Shown here in pieces: positions 34,055 to 50,014 of a stretch of DNA of 64,000 nt (the stretch's first letter is position 1; every line of letters begins with the position of its first letter). The position numbers and the translations under genes were made by a program. The notes below the pieces were generated by a model, which saw only the letters and a program-made list of their open reading frames with translations, had not been told where the DNA came from and searched no databases. The stretch is from Berghia stephanieae (taxonomy: Eukaryota; Mollusca; Gastropoda; Nudibranchia; Aeolidiidae): NCBI GenBank assembly GCA_034508935.3, contig CM067453.1, positions 2,594,963 to 2,658,962 of the forward strand, in the 5' to 3' direction.

Positions 34055-34378
34055 CGCCAACCCTGGAACTAGCTGATACATTTGCCTCAGTCAAGCAAGC
34101 CGGCGGAATAAAGATAAGCCAAACGGGCTTATACCATTTTCAAATGTTTTTCCACAGACACAAATGATTATATCAAAATAAATAGATAAATAAATAATGA
34201 ATTAGATCCACTCAATTAGAGCTATTCTTCCTGATATCAAATAAATACTTATTCTTTCTATCTTTTCCTGTCACAATCTAATTAAACTTTATGTATAGAA
34301 TTGTTATTATTGCACTGGGCGTTACTATTATCTTGAATCACATGTTATTAATACAATTAAGTTATAACGGACCCTAAG
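34055..34378 (+). repeat. Right terminal direct repeat of the Gmr1-like element
   Basis: This is the partner of 28358-28680. The preceding 750 bp from TGTGACG at about 33306 probably belong to the same 3' LTR, because they directly follow the purine-rich tract; that part has no counterpart on the left. 34380-34540 has nothing recognisable before the satellite begins. Confidence 0.75.
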
Positions 34379-34539
34379 GCAATTTTTAATGACCCCCTAG
34401 ATTAAAGCTGAGCCGTTAGTGTTAGAGATTGAGTGGTGCAGCTGGTAACGAGAGCCATAGCGCGCATTCTAATTCAAATCCAGACCATTGAGCTATCGGT
34501 TGGACTCGATCCCACAAAAATAACACACAAACCCGCCAC

Positions 34540-36780
34540 ATTACCACTACACATGACATATTCCGTCATCCCACCAATACATGTGACATATACCGTCATC
34601 TCACAATCACACATGATATATTTCGTCATCCTACCAATACACATAACATATTCCGTCATCCCACTGCACATGACATATTCCGTCATCTCACCACGACACA
34701 TGACAAATTCCGTCATCAAACCACTACACATGACATATTCCGTCAACCCACCACATATGACACAATCCGTCATCCAACCACTACACATGACATATTAGGT
34801 CATCTCACGACTAAAAATGACATATCCCGTCATCCCAGTACTACACATGACATATTCCGTCATCCCACAACTACATATGACATATTCCTTCATCTCCCCA
34901 CTACACATGACATATTACGTCATCTCACCACCACACATGACATATTCCGTCATCCCACAACTACATATGACATATTCCGTCATCTCACCACCACACATGA
35001 CATATTCCGTCATCTCACCACCACACATGACATATTCGGTCATCCCACAACCACACATGACATATTCCGTCATCCCTCCACTACACATGACATATTCCGT
35101 CATCTCACCACTAGCCATACATATTCCGTCATCCCACCACTACACATAACATATTCCGTCAAATCACCACTACACATGACATATTCCGTCATCTCACCAC
35201 TACACATGACATATTCCGTCATCTCACCACTACACATGACATATTCCGTCATCCCACCACTACACATGACATTTTCCGTCATCCAACCACTAAACATGAC
35301 ATATTCCGTCATCCAACCACTACACATGACATATTCCGTCATCCCACCGCTACACATGTCATATTCCGTCAACTCAACACTACACATGACATATTCCGTC
35401 ATCCCACCACTACACATGACATATTCCGTCATCTCACCACTAAACATGACATATTCCGTCATCCCACCACTACACATGACATATTCCGTCATCTCACCAC
35501 TACACATGACATATTCCGTCATCTCACCACTACACATGACATATTCCGTCATCAAACCACTACACATGACATATTCCGTCATCAAACCACTACACATGAC
35601 ATATTCATTCATCCCCACCAATACACATGACATATTCCGTATTACGACCACTACACATGACATATTCCGTCATCCCACCACATATGACATATTCCGTCAT
35701 CCCATCACCACACATGACGTATTCCGTCATCTCAACACTACGCACATATATCCGTCATCCCACATCATATGACATATTCCGTTATCCCACCACACATGAC
35801 AAATTCCGTCATCCCACCACTACACATGACATATTCCGTCATCCCACCACTACACATGACATATTCCGTCATCTCACCACTAAACATGACATCTTCCGTC
35901 ATCTCACCACTACGCACACATATTCCGTCATCCCACCACTAAACATGACATATTCCTTCATCCCCCACCAATACACATGACATATTCCTTCATCCCACCA
36001 CTACAAATGACAAATTCCGTAATCCCTCCACTACATATGACATATTAGGTCATCCCACCACTAAACAAAACATATTCCGTCATCCCACCTCTACATATGA
36101 CATATTCCGTCATCCCACCACTACACATGACATATTCCGTCATCTCACCACTACACATGACATAATCCGTCATCTCACCACTACACATGTCACAATCCGT
36201 CATCTCACCACTACACATGACATAATCCGTCATCCAACCTCTAGACATGACATATTCCGTCATCCCACCATTACAAATTACATATTCCGTCATCCCACCA
36301 ATACATGTGACAAATGCCGTCATCTCAACCACACATGACATATTCCAACGTCACACCAGTACACATTATATATTCCGTCATCGCACTGCACATGACATAT
36401 TCCGTCATTCCACCTCCACACATGAGATATTCCGTCATCCCACCACTACACAATACATATTCCGTCATCTCACCACCACACATTTCATTTTCCGTCATCT
36501 CACCACTACTCACACATATTCCGTCATTCCCACCATACACAGTACAGATTCCGTCATCCCACCTACACATGACAGATTCCGTCATCTCACCACTACACAT
36601 GACATATTCCGTCATCTCACCACTACACATGACATAATCCGTCATCTCACCACTACACATGTCACAATCCGCCATCTCACCACTACACATGACATAATCC
36701 GTCATCTCACCACTACACATGACATATTCCGTCATCTCACCACTACACATGACATAATCCGTCATCCAACCACTTCACAT
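34540..36780. repeat. 30-bp satellite array, left well-preserved block
   Basis: About 75 units of 30 bp, each with the core ATGACATATTCCGTCAT followed by CCCACCACTACAC or a variant. Because 30 is a multiple of three, long stop-free frames appear on both strands (HMTYSVIPPL, MTEYVMCSGE); they are artefacts. Variant units occur in a fixed order that recurs kilobases away. Confidence 0.95.
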
Positions 36781-39700
36781 GACATATTCGTCATCCCATC
36801 CACTACAAATGACATATTGGGTCATCCCACACTAAACTGACATATTCCGTCATCCCACCACTACACATGACATATTCCGTCATCTCACCACTACACATGA
36901 CATATTCCGTCATCTCACCACTACACATGACAATCGTCATCTCACCACTACACATGACTATTCCGTCATCCACTCAATGACATAATCCGTCATCCACCAT
37001 ACAATTCATATTCGTCATCTCACCACTACACATGTCAATCCGTCCATCCTACCACTACACATGACATATCCGTCATCTCACCACTACACATGTAACATAT
37101 TTCCGTCATCCACCACTACACTGACATATCCGTCATCCACCACTCACTGCATTATTTTCGTCATCCACCACTACACATGACATATTGGTCATCCCACCAT
37201 ACAACATGACATATTCCGTCATCCACCACTACACATGACATATTCCGTCATCCACACACATGACATTTCGTCATCCACACTACACATGACATATCCGTCA
37301 TCTCACCACTACACATGCAATTCCGCATCTCACCACTACACATGACATATCCGTCATCCACCACTACACATGACTATTCCGTCATCTCACCACAACATAC
37401 ATATTCCGTCATCACCATCACATGACTATTCCGTCATCTCACCACTACACATGACATATTCCGTCACCACCACTACACATGACATATTCCGTCACCACCA
37501 CTAACATGACATATTCCGTCATCCCACCATACACATGACATTCCGTCATCCACCACTAACATGACATATTCCGTCATCCACCACTACACATGACATATCC
37601 GTCATCTCACCTACAATACAATCGTCATCCACCTACAATGCAATCCGTCACTCACACTACACATGACATATTCCGTATCCACCACTACACATGACATATT
37701 CCGTCATCTCACCACTACACATGACATATCCGTCATCCACCACTCACATGAATATTCCTCATCCCCACTACACATGACATATTGTCATCCACACTAACAT
37801 GACATATTCCGTCATCCACCACTCACATACATTTCGTCTCCACACATGACATTCCTCATTCACCACACCCATGACATATCCGTCATCTCACCACTACACA
37901 TGACATATTCCGTCATCTCACACTACACATGACATAATCCGTCATCCACCACTAACAGACATATTCCGTCACCACCACACATAAATTTCGTCATCAACCA
38001 CTACACATGACATATCCTCATTCACCACTACACATGACATATTCCGTCTATCCCACCACTACACATGACATATTCCGTCAACACAACACTACACATGACA
38101 TATCCGTCATCCCACCACTACACATACATTTTCCGTCATCCAACCACTAACATGACATATTCCGTCATCCCACCACTACACACATGACATATTTCCGTCT
38201 CACCACACATGACATATTCCGTACATCCACGCACACATGACATATTCCGTCACTCACCACACACATGACTATTCCGTCATCCAACCACTACACTGACATA
38301 TTCCGTTCATCTCACCATAACATGACATATTCCGTCATCTACCACCACATACACATGACATATTCCATCATCCCTCCACTCACATGACATATTCCGTCAT
38401 CCAAACCACACATGACATATTCGTCATTTCCCATTACACATGACATTCCGTCATCTCACCACAACACATGACATATTCCGTCACCCTACCACTAAACATG
38501 ACATATTCCGTCATCCACCACACTATGACATGACATCCGTCATCCAACCACGACACTTGACATATTCCGTCATCCTCCACTACACATGACATATAAGGTC
38601 ATCCAACGACTAAACATGACATATTCCGTTTATCCCACTACTACACATGACATATTCCCTCATCCCCAACTACATATGACATATTCCGTCATCTCCCCAC
38701 TACACATGACATATTCCGTCATCTCACCACCACACATGACATATTCCGTCATCCCTCCACTACACATGACATATTCCGTCATCTGACAACTACGCACACA
38801 TATTCCGTCATCCACCACTTACACATGACATATTCCGTCATCCCACCACAACCATGACATATTCCGTCACTCCTACCACTACACATGACATATTTCGTTT
38901 CCCACCACATAATGACATATCCGTATCCCAACCACACACTTGATTATTCCGTCATCCTCCACTACACATGACATATTCGTCATCACACCACTAACATGAC
39001 ATATTCCGTATCCCACCACTACACACATGATATATTTCGTCATCACACACTACAATATGACTATTCCGTCATCTCCACCATACACATGACATATTCCGTC
39101 ATCCTCCACCAATCACATGACATATTCCGTCATCCTCCACTACACATGACATATTCCGTCATCTACCACTACCAGACATATTCCGTCATCCACCACTACA
39201 CATACATTTTCCGTCATCCCACCACTCACATGACATATTCCGTCATCCACCACTACACACATAGTTTGTCCTTCCCACCACATATGTGAATTTCGTATAC
39301 CCACCACCACACATGACATATTCCGTCATCTCACCACACACATGATATTTCCGTCATCAAACCACTACACATGACATATTCCGTCATTCACCACTACACA
39401 TGATATATTCGTCACTCACCACTACACATGAACTATTCCGTCATCTCCACCATAACATGACATATTCCGTCATCTACCAATACACATGACATATTCCGTC
39501 ATCAACCACTACACATGACATATTCCGTCTTCTCACCACTACACATGACATATTCCGTCATCCCTCCACTACACATGACATATTCATTCATCCCCACCAA
39601 TACACATGACATATTCCGTATTACGACCACTACACATGACATATTCCGTCATCCCACCACATATGACATATTCGTCATCCATCACCACACATGACGTAAT

Positions 39701-42700
39701 TCCGTCATCTCAACATACGCACATATATCCGTCATCCCAATCATATGACATATTCCGTTATCCCACACACATGACAAATTCCGTCATCCACCACTACACA
39801 TGACATATTCCGTCATCCCACCACTAACATGACATATTCCGTCATCTCACACTAAACATGACATCTTCCGTCATCTCACCACTACGCACACATATTCCGT
39901 CATCCCACCACTAAACATGACATATTCCTTCATCCCCACCATACACATGACATATTCCTTCATCCCACCACTACAAATGACAAATTCCGTAATCCCTCCA
40001 TACATATGACATATTAGGTCATCCCACACTACACAAAATATATTCCGTCATCCCACCTCTACATATGACATATTCCGTATCCACACATACACATGACATA
40101 TTCCGTCATCTCACCATACACATGACATAATCCGTCATCTCACCACTACACATGTCACAATCCGTCATCTCACCACTACACATGACATAATCCGTCATCC
40201 AACTCTACACATGACATATTCCGTCATCCACCATTACAAATTACATATTCGTCATCCCACCAATACATGTGACAAATGCCGTCATCTCAACCACACATGA
40301 CATATTCCACGTCACACCAGTACACATTATATATTCCGTCATCGCACTGCACATGACATATTCCGTCATTCCACTCCACACATGAGATATTCCGTCATCC
40401 ACCACTAACAATACATATCGTCATCTCACCCACACATGTCATTTTCCGTCATTCACCATACTCACACATATTCGTCATTCCCACCATACACAGTACAGAT
40501 TCGTCATCCACATTACACATGACAATTCGTCATCTCACACTACACATGACATATCGTCATCTCACATACACATGACTAATCCGTCATTCACCACTACACA
40601 TGACAATCCTATCTCACCACTACACATGCAAATCCGCATCTCACCATACACATGACATATCCGTCATCTCACCACTACACATGACATATTCCGTCATCTC
40701 ACCATACACATGACATAATCCGTCATCCACCACTCACATGCAATCGTCATCTCCACTACAATGACAATGGGCATCCACACTAACGTGACATATTCGTCAC
40801 CACACACACATGACATATTCCGTCTCTCACACTAACATGACATATCGTCATCCCACCACTCACATGACAATTCCGTCATCTCACCACTAAATGACATAAT
40901 CGTCATCTCACCACTACACATTTCACAATCTGTCCTCCACTACACTGACAATTCCTCTCACACTACACATGACATATCCGTTATCTCACCACTACACATG
41001 ACTATCCGTCATCTCACACTACACATGACTAATCCGTCATCCACCACTTCACATGAATATTCGTCTCTTTCCACTACACATGACATATTCCGTATCTCAC
41101 CACTACACATGACATATTCCGTCATCTCACCACTACACATGACATATTCGTCACAACCTACACATGAATTTCGTCATCCACCACTACACATGACATTTCG
41201 TATCCACACTAAACATGACATATTCCGTCATCCACACTACACATGACATATTCGTCATCTCCACACACATGACATATTCCGTCATCCCCCTACACATGAC
41301 TATTCGTCAACTCACATACACATGACATATTCGTCATCCCACCACTACACATGACATATTCCGTCATCTCACACTAAACATGAATATTCCGTCACCTACC
41401 ACTAAACTTTTCGTCATCCACACTTACATAATATCCCCGTCAATCTCACCCCATACACATGAATATATCTCACACTAACATGAATATTCCGTATCCATAC
41501 ACCATTACATATTCCTCATCCAACTACATATGACATATTCCGTCATTCCCACTACACATGACATATTCGTCATCCACACACACATGACATATCGTCATCC
41601 CTCCATACAATGAATATCCGTCAATTGCAATACGCACACATATTCGTCATCCACCATACACATAACATATTCCGTCATCCACACCACACTGAATATTCCG
41701 TCATCTCACACTACGCACACATATTCGTCTTCCCCACTATAGATGACATATCGTAATCCACAACCAAAATGTCATATCGTCATTTCCACTAGCCACATAT
41801 TCGTTATCCACCATCAATGAATATCGTCATCCCCCACAACATGATATTTCGTCATCTCACCCCACACATGAATTCCGTCATCAAACCTAAACATGACATA
41901 TTCCGTATCCACACATATGACATAATCCGTCATCACCACGACACTTGACATATTCGTCTCTCCACACTGCAATAAGGTCATCACATAATGAATATTCCGT
42001 TATCCACTACACATGACATATTCCTCATCCCACAACTACATATGACATATTCCGTCATCTCCCACTACACATGACATATTCCGTCATCTCACCACCACAC
42101 ATGACATATTCCGTCATCCCTCCACTACACATGACATATTCCGTCATCTGACAACTACGCACACATATTCCGTCATCCCACCACTACACATACATATTCC
42201 GTCATCCCACCACACTATGACATATTCCGTCATCTCACCCCTACGCACACATATTTCGTCATCCCACCACTATATGACATATTCCGTAATCCCACAACAC
42301 ACATGATATATTCCGTCATCTCACCACACACATGACATTTTCCGTCATCAAACCACTACACATGACATATTCCGTCATCCCACCACTACACATGATATAT
42401 TTCGTCACACCACTACAAATGAACTATTCCGTCATCCCACCATACACTGACATATCCGTCATCCTCCACCATACACATGACATATTCCGTCATCCCACTA
42501 CACATGACATATTCCGTCATCTCACCACTACACATGACATATTCCGTCATCTCACCACTACACATGACATTTTCGTCATCCAACCATACACATGACATAT
42601 TCCGTCATCCCACCACCACACATCAAGTATTCCCTCATCCACCACAGCACATGTGATATTCTGTCAACCCACCACACACATGACATATTCCGTCATCTCA

Positions 42701-45700
42701 CCACTACACATGTGATATTCCGTCATCAACCACTACACATGACATATTCCGTCATCTCACACTACACATGACATATTCCGTCATCTCACCACTACACATG
42801 ACATATTCCGTCATCTCACCACACATGACATATTCCGTCATCAAACCACTACACATGACATATTCCGTCATCAACACTACACATGACATATTCCGTCATT
42901 CCACCACTACACATGACATATTCCGTCATCCCTCCACTACACATGACATATTCATTCATCCCCACCAATACACATGACATATTCCGTATTACGACCACTA
43001 CACATGACATATTCCGTCATCCCACCACATATGACATATTCGTCATCCCTCACCACACATGACGTAATTCCGTCATCTCAACATTACGCACATATATCCG
43101 TCATCCACATCATATGACATATTCCGTTATCCCACCACACATGACAAATTCCGTCATCCACCACTACACATGACATATTCCGTCATCCCACCACTACACA
43201 TGACATATTCCGTCATCTCACCACTAAACATGACATCTTCCGTCATCTCACCACTACGCACACATATTCCGTCATCCCACCACAAACATGACATATTCCT
43301 TCATCCCCCACCAATACACATGACATATTCCTTCATCCCACACTACAATGACAAATTCCGTAATCCCCACTACATATGACATATTAGGTCATCCCACCAC
43401 TACACAAAATATATTCCGTCATCCCCACCTCTACATATGACATATTCCGTAATCCCACCACTACACATGACATATTCCGTCATCTCACCACTACACATGA
43501 CATAATCCGTCATCTCACCACTACACATGTCACAATCCGTCATCTCACCACTACACATGACATAATCCGTCATCCAACCTCTACACATGACATATTCCGT
43601 CATCCCACCATACAAATACATATTCCGTCATCCCACCAATACATGTGACAAATGCCGTCATCTCCACCACATGACATATTCCACGTCACACCATACAATA
43701 TATTCCGTCATCGCACTCACATGACATATTCCGTCATTCCACCTCACACATGAATATTCGTCATCCCACCACTACACAATACATATTCCGTCATCTCACC
43801 ACCACACATGCATTTTCCGTCATCTCCCACTACACACATATCCGTCATTCCCCACCAATACACGTACAGATTCCGTCATCCCCATACACATGACAGATTC
43901 CGTCATCCACCACTACACATGACAATTCCGTCATCTCACCACTACACATGACATATCCGTCATCCACCACTACACATACAATCCGTCATCTCACCACACC
44001 ATGTCACAATCCGCCATCTCACCACTACACATGACATAATCCGTCATCCACCACTACACATGACATATTCCGTCATCTCACCACTACACATGACATAATC
44101 CGTCATCCAACCACTTCACATGACATATTCCGTCATCCTCCACTACAAATGACATATTGGTCATCCACGACTAAACTGACATATTCCGTCACCCCACCAC
44201 TACACATGACATATTCCGTCTCTCACCACTATACATGACATATTCTGTCATCCCACCACTACACATGACAATTCCGTCATCTCACCACTACACATGACAT
44301 ATCCTCATCCACCACTACACATTTCAACGTCATCACCACTAAACATGTCACAATCCGTCTCTCACCACTACACATGACATAATCCGTATCTCACCACTAC
44401 ACATGACATATTCCGTCATCTCACCACTACACATGACATAATCCGTCATCCAACCACTTCACATGATATATTCGTCATCCTTTCCACTACACATGACATA
44501 TTCCGTCATCTCACCACTACACATGACATATTCCGTCATCCACCATACCAAATTTCTCTCCCACACACAGACATATTCCGTCACACCACACCATGAAATT
44601 CCGTCATCTCACCATACATGACATATCGTCATCCCACTACACATGACAATCTCCCCACATCATATCGATCCCCACATACATCCGTCTCACCACAATGACA
44701 TATTCCGTCATCCCCACACACATACATATCCGTCATCCACCACTAAAATATTCGTCATCCACACTAATGACATATTCCGTATCCCACTAAACATGACAAT
44801 TCCGTCATCCACCACTACACATGACATATTCCGTCATCCCACCACTACACATGACATATTCCGTCATCCCACCTAACATACTATCGTCACCACCACTACC
44901 ATACATATCCGTCATCCACCACTAACATGACATATCCTCATCCCCACTAAATGACAATCCGTATCCCACTACATATGACAATCGTCATCCACCACTACAA
45001 CATATTCCGTCATCCACCCTACAATGACATATTCCGTCATCCCACCATACACAAATATTCCGCATCCACCACACACATGACAATCCGTCCTCAACACACA
45101 TACAATCCGTCACCACCACTACACATACTAATCCGTCATCCCCCAATGACATATCCGTCACCCAAAAATTCCGTCATCCACCATCATACAACCGTCATCC
45201 AACCACACATGACATTCCGTCCCCACACTAATATCGTCATCCACCAATACATATTCCGTCATCCACACACATGAATATTCCGTCATCACACTACACATAC
45301 ATATTCCTCACTCCCACACACATGCATTTCCGTCTCTCACCCACACAACATATCCGTCATCCCCCATACACAGACATCCGTCATCACACACGACATTCCG
45401 CATCCACCATCACATACAATTCCGTCATCCCCACACACATGACATATCCGTTCTCACCACTACGACAATCGTCTCCCACCACTAACATGACTAATCCGTA
45501 TCCAACCACACATGACATATTTCCTCACCCACCCTAACAAAATCCCCCCATCAAAACCCCAACATTCCCAATTTTCCCTCCTTTTACCCTACACATGACA
45601 TATTTCCCTATCTCACCACTACACATGACATATTCCGTCATCTCACCACTACACATGACATATTCCGTCATCCAACCACTTCACATGAATATTTCCCTCA

Positions 45701-46400
45701 TCCTTCCCACTACACATGACATAATTCCGCATCTCACCACTACACATGACATAATTTCCCTCAATCTCACCACTACACATGACATATTCCTTCTCCCACG
45801 CTAACATGGGCATATTCCCTATCAACTCACCATACACATGACATTTCCTTTATCCAACCACTAAACATGACATATTCCGTCATCCCAACCACTACACATG
45901 ACATATTCCGTCATCTCCACTACACATGAAAATATCCGTCATCCCACCTAACATGACTTTTTCCGTCAATCACACCCCTACACATGACATATTCCGTCAT
46001 CCCACCAACTACACATGACATATTTCCGTCATCTCACCCCACCAACATGACATATTCGTCACCTCACCACTAAAACATGACATTTCGTCATCCCACCACT
46101 ATGACATAATCCGTCATCCAACCACAACATTTACATAATTCCTCATCCCCCACACAACATACATATTGTCATCCAACCACTAAACATGACATTATTCCGT
46201 TATCCCCCACTACACATGACATATTCCTCATCCACACAATACAATGAACTATTTTTCGCATCCCCACTCCCCTGACATATTCCGTATCCACCCCCACACA
46301 TGACAATTCCTCTCCCTCCACTACACATACATACCTCAAATTACAAATACCCACAATCCGTCTCCACCACTACACATAAAAAATCCCTCATCCCAAACCC
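36781..46400. repeat. 30-bp satellite array, middle block with heavy indels
   Basis: The same satellite, but many units are 24-29 bp because of single- and few-base losses, mostly in CC, CA and TATT runs (for example GTCATCCACCACT instead of GTCATCCCACCACT). Patches near 38590-38790, 42040-42160 and 43400-43600 are clean. Variant order matches the flanking blocks (marker at 35611, 39591 and 42958), so this is the same higher-order repeat with added noise. Confidence 0.9.
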
Positions 46401-46500
46401 NNNNNNNNNNNNNNNNNNNNNNNNNNNNNNNNNNNNNNNNNNNNNNNNNNNNNNNNNNNNNNNNNNNNNNNNNNNNNNNNNNNNNNNNNNNNNNNNNNNN
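46401..46500. other. Assembly gap of 100 N
   Basis: Exactly 100 unknown bases inside the satellite, the usual placeholder for a gap of unknown size. The true array length is therefore unknown. Confidence 0.99.
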
Positions 46501-49500
46501 ACACATGACATATTCCGTCTTCTCACCACTATACGTGACATATTCCGTCATCCCACCACTACACATGACATATTCCGTCATTTCACCACTACACATGACA
46601 TTTTCCGTCATCTCACCACTACACATGACATAATCCGTCATCTCACCACTACACATTTCACATCCGTCATCACACCACTACACATGTCACAACCGTCATC
46701 TCACCACTACACATGACATAATCCGTTATCTCACCACTACACATGACATATTCCGTCATCTCACCACTACACATGACATAATCCGTCATCAATCCACTTC
46801 ACATGACATATTTCGTCATCCTCCACTACACATGAAATATTGGGTCTTCCCACTACTAAACATGACATATTCCGTCATCTCACCACTACACATGACATAA
46901 TCCGTCATCTCACCACTACACATTTCACAATCTGTCATCTCACCACTACACATGTCACAATCCGTCATCTAACCACTACACATGACATAATCCGTTATCT
47001 CACCACTACACATGACATATTTCGTCACCTCACCGCTAAACATGACATATTCCGTCATCAAACCACTAAACATGACATATTCCGTCATCAAACCACTACA
47101 CATGACATATTCCGTCATCTCACCACTACACATGACATATTCCGTCATCCCTTCACTACACATGACATATTCCTTCATCCCACATCAATGCACATGACAT
47201 ATTCCGTATTACCACCACTACACATGACATATTCCGTCATCCCACCACATATGACATATTCCGTCATCCCACCACCACACATGACGTATTCAGTCATCTC
47301 ACCACTACGCACATATATCCGTCATCCCACCTCATATGCCATATTCTGTCATCCCACCACTACAAATGACATATTCCGTCATCCCTCCACTACACATGAC
47401 ATATTCCTTCATCCCCCACCAATACACATGACATATCCCGTATTACCACCACTACACATGACATATTCTGTCATCCCACCTCATATGACATATTCCGTCA
47501 TCCCACCACCACACATGACGTATTCAGTCATCTCACCACTACGCACATATATCCGTCATCCCACCTCATATGACATATTCTGTCATCCCACCACACATGA
47601 CATATTCGTCACCCCACCACTACACATGACATATTCCGTCATCCCAGCACTACACATGACATATTCCGTCATCTCAGCACTAAACATGACATATTCCGTC
47701 ATCTCACCACTACGCACACATATTCCGTCATCCCACCACTAAACATGACATATTCTGTCATCCCACCACACATGACATATTCCGTCATCTCACCACTACA
47801 CAGGACATAATCAGTCATCTCACCACTACAAATGACATATTCCGTCATCTCACCACTACACATGACATAATCCGTCATCCAACCACTAAACATGACAAAT
47901 TCCGTCATCCCACCACACATGACATATTCCGTCATCCAACCACTACACATGACATATTCCGTCTTCTCACCACTAGACATGACATATTCCGTCATCTCAC
48001 CACTACACATGACATATTCCGTCATCCAACCACTACACATGACATATTCCGTCTTCCCACAACTACAGATGACATATTCCGTCATACCAACGCTACACAT
48101 GACATATTCCGTCATCTCACCACTACACATGTCACAATCCGTCATCTCACCACTACACATGACATATTCCGTCATCCCACCACCATGAAATATTAGGTCA
48201 TTCCACCACTACACATGACATATTCCGTCATCTCACCACTACACATGACATATTCCGTCATCCCACCACCACATATGACATATTCCGTCATCCCACAACT
48301 ACATATGACATATTCCGTCATCTCACCACGACACATGACATAATCCGTCATCTCACCACTACGTACACATTTTCCGTCATCCCACCACTAAATATGTCAT
48401 ATTCCGTCATCCCACCACTAAACATAACATATTCCGCCATCTCACCACTAAACATGACATATTCCGTCATCCCTCCACTACACATGACATATTGGGTCAT
48501 CTCATGACTAAACATGACATATTCCGTCACCCCACCACTACACATGACATATTCCTTCTTCTCACCATATTACATGACATATTCCGTCATCTCACCAATA
48601 CACATGACATATTCCGTCATCTTACCACTACACATGACATAATCCGTCATCTCACAATAACATATTTCACAATCCGTCATCTCACCACTACACATGTCAC
48701 ATTCCGTCATCTCACCACTACACATGACATAATCCGTCTTCTCACCACTACACATGACATATTCCGTCATCTCACCACTACACATGACATAATCCGTCAT
48801 CCAACCACTTCACTTGACATATTTCGTCATCCCTCCACTACACATGACATATTGGGTCATCCTACTACTAAACATGGCATATTCCGTCACCCCACCCCTA
48901 CACATGACATATTCCGTCATCTCACCACTACACATGACATATTCTGTCATCCCACCACACATGACATATTCCGTCATCTCACCACTACACATGACATAAT
49001 CCGTCATCTCACCACTACACATGACATATTCCGTCATCTCACCACTGCACATGACATAATCCGTCATCCAACCACTACACGTGACATATTCAGATGACAT
49101 ATTCCGTCATCCCACCACTACACATGACATATTCCGATGACATATTCCGTCATCTCACCACTACACATGTCACAATCCGTCATCTCACCACTACACATGA
49201 CATATTCCGTCATCAAACCACAACACATGACATATTCCGTCATCCCACCACACATGACAAATTAGGTCATTCCACCACTACACATGACATATTCCGTCAT
49301 CTCACCACTACACATGACAGATTCCGTCATCCCACCACCACATTTGACATATTTCGTCATCCCACAACTACACATGACATATTCCGTCATCTCACTACGA
49401 CACATGACATAATCCGTCATCTCACCACTACGTACACATATTCCGTCATCCCACCACTAAATATGACATACTCCGTCATCCCACCAGTACACATTATATA

Positions 49501-50014
49501 TTCCGTCATCCCACTGCACATGACATATTCCGTCATTCCACCTCCACACAAAGGATATTCCGTCATCCCACCACTACACAATACATTTTCCGCCATCTCA
49601 CCACTACTCACACATGTTCCGTCATTACTCACCAATACACAGTACAGATTCCGTTATCCCACCAGTACACATGACAGATTTCGTCATCTCACCACTACAC
49701 ATGACATATTCCGTCATCTCACCACTAAACATGACATATTCCGTCATCCAACCACTACACATGACATATTCCGTCATCTCACCACTACACATGACATATT
49801 CCGTCATCTCACCACTACACATGATATATTCCGTCATCCCGCCACCACATCTGACATATTCCGTCATCCTACAACTACACATGACATATTCCGTCATCTC
49901 ACCACGACACATGACATAATCCTTCATCCCACCACTAAACATGACATATTCCGCCATCTCACCACTAAACATGACATATTCCGTCATCCCACCATACATG
50001 ACATATTAGGTCAT
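46501..50014. repeat. 30-bp satellite array, right well-preserved block
   Basis: Clean 30-bp units resume directly after the gap. Higher-order markers (GCACATATATCCGTCATCCC near 47310 and 47550; CAGTACACATTATATATTCC near 49490) occur here. The block ends at the LINE insertion. Confidence 0.95.

Larger units (their letters stand above)
28358..34380 (+). mobile_element. Gmr1-like LTR retroelement (Ty3/Gypsy-related), broken
   Basis: Parts in order: terminal direct repeat 28358-28680, a leader with a primer-binding-like GGGGACTCGTCCGGGAT at 28681 that resembles a tRNA-Pro-type site, Gag, aspartic protease, integrase, reverse transcriptase, a purine-rich tract near 33293-33305 followed by TGTGACG, then the rest of the 3' terminal region with the matching direct repeat at 34055-34378. 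Integrase lies before reverse transcriptase, as in Copia, yet the protein motifs are Gypsy-like; this order is the hallmark of the Gmr1 group. The two terminal repeats differ at roughly 15 of about 320 positions by eye, so it is a moderately old copy. It is broken, with a small number of breaks (about two to four), and is treated as a fossil. Confidence 0.85.

Noticed and set aside
28358-34380. Copia-type element, because integrase precedes reverse transcriptase
   Set aside because: RT and integrase motifs and the Gag resemble Ty3/Gypsy elements; the order is the known Gmr1 exception.
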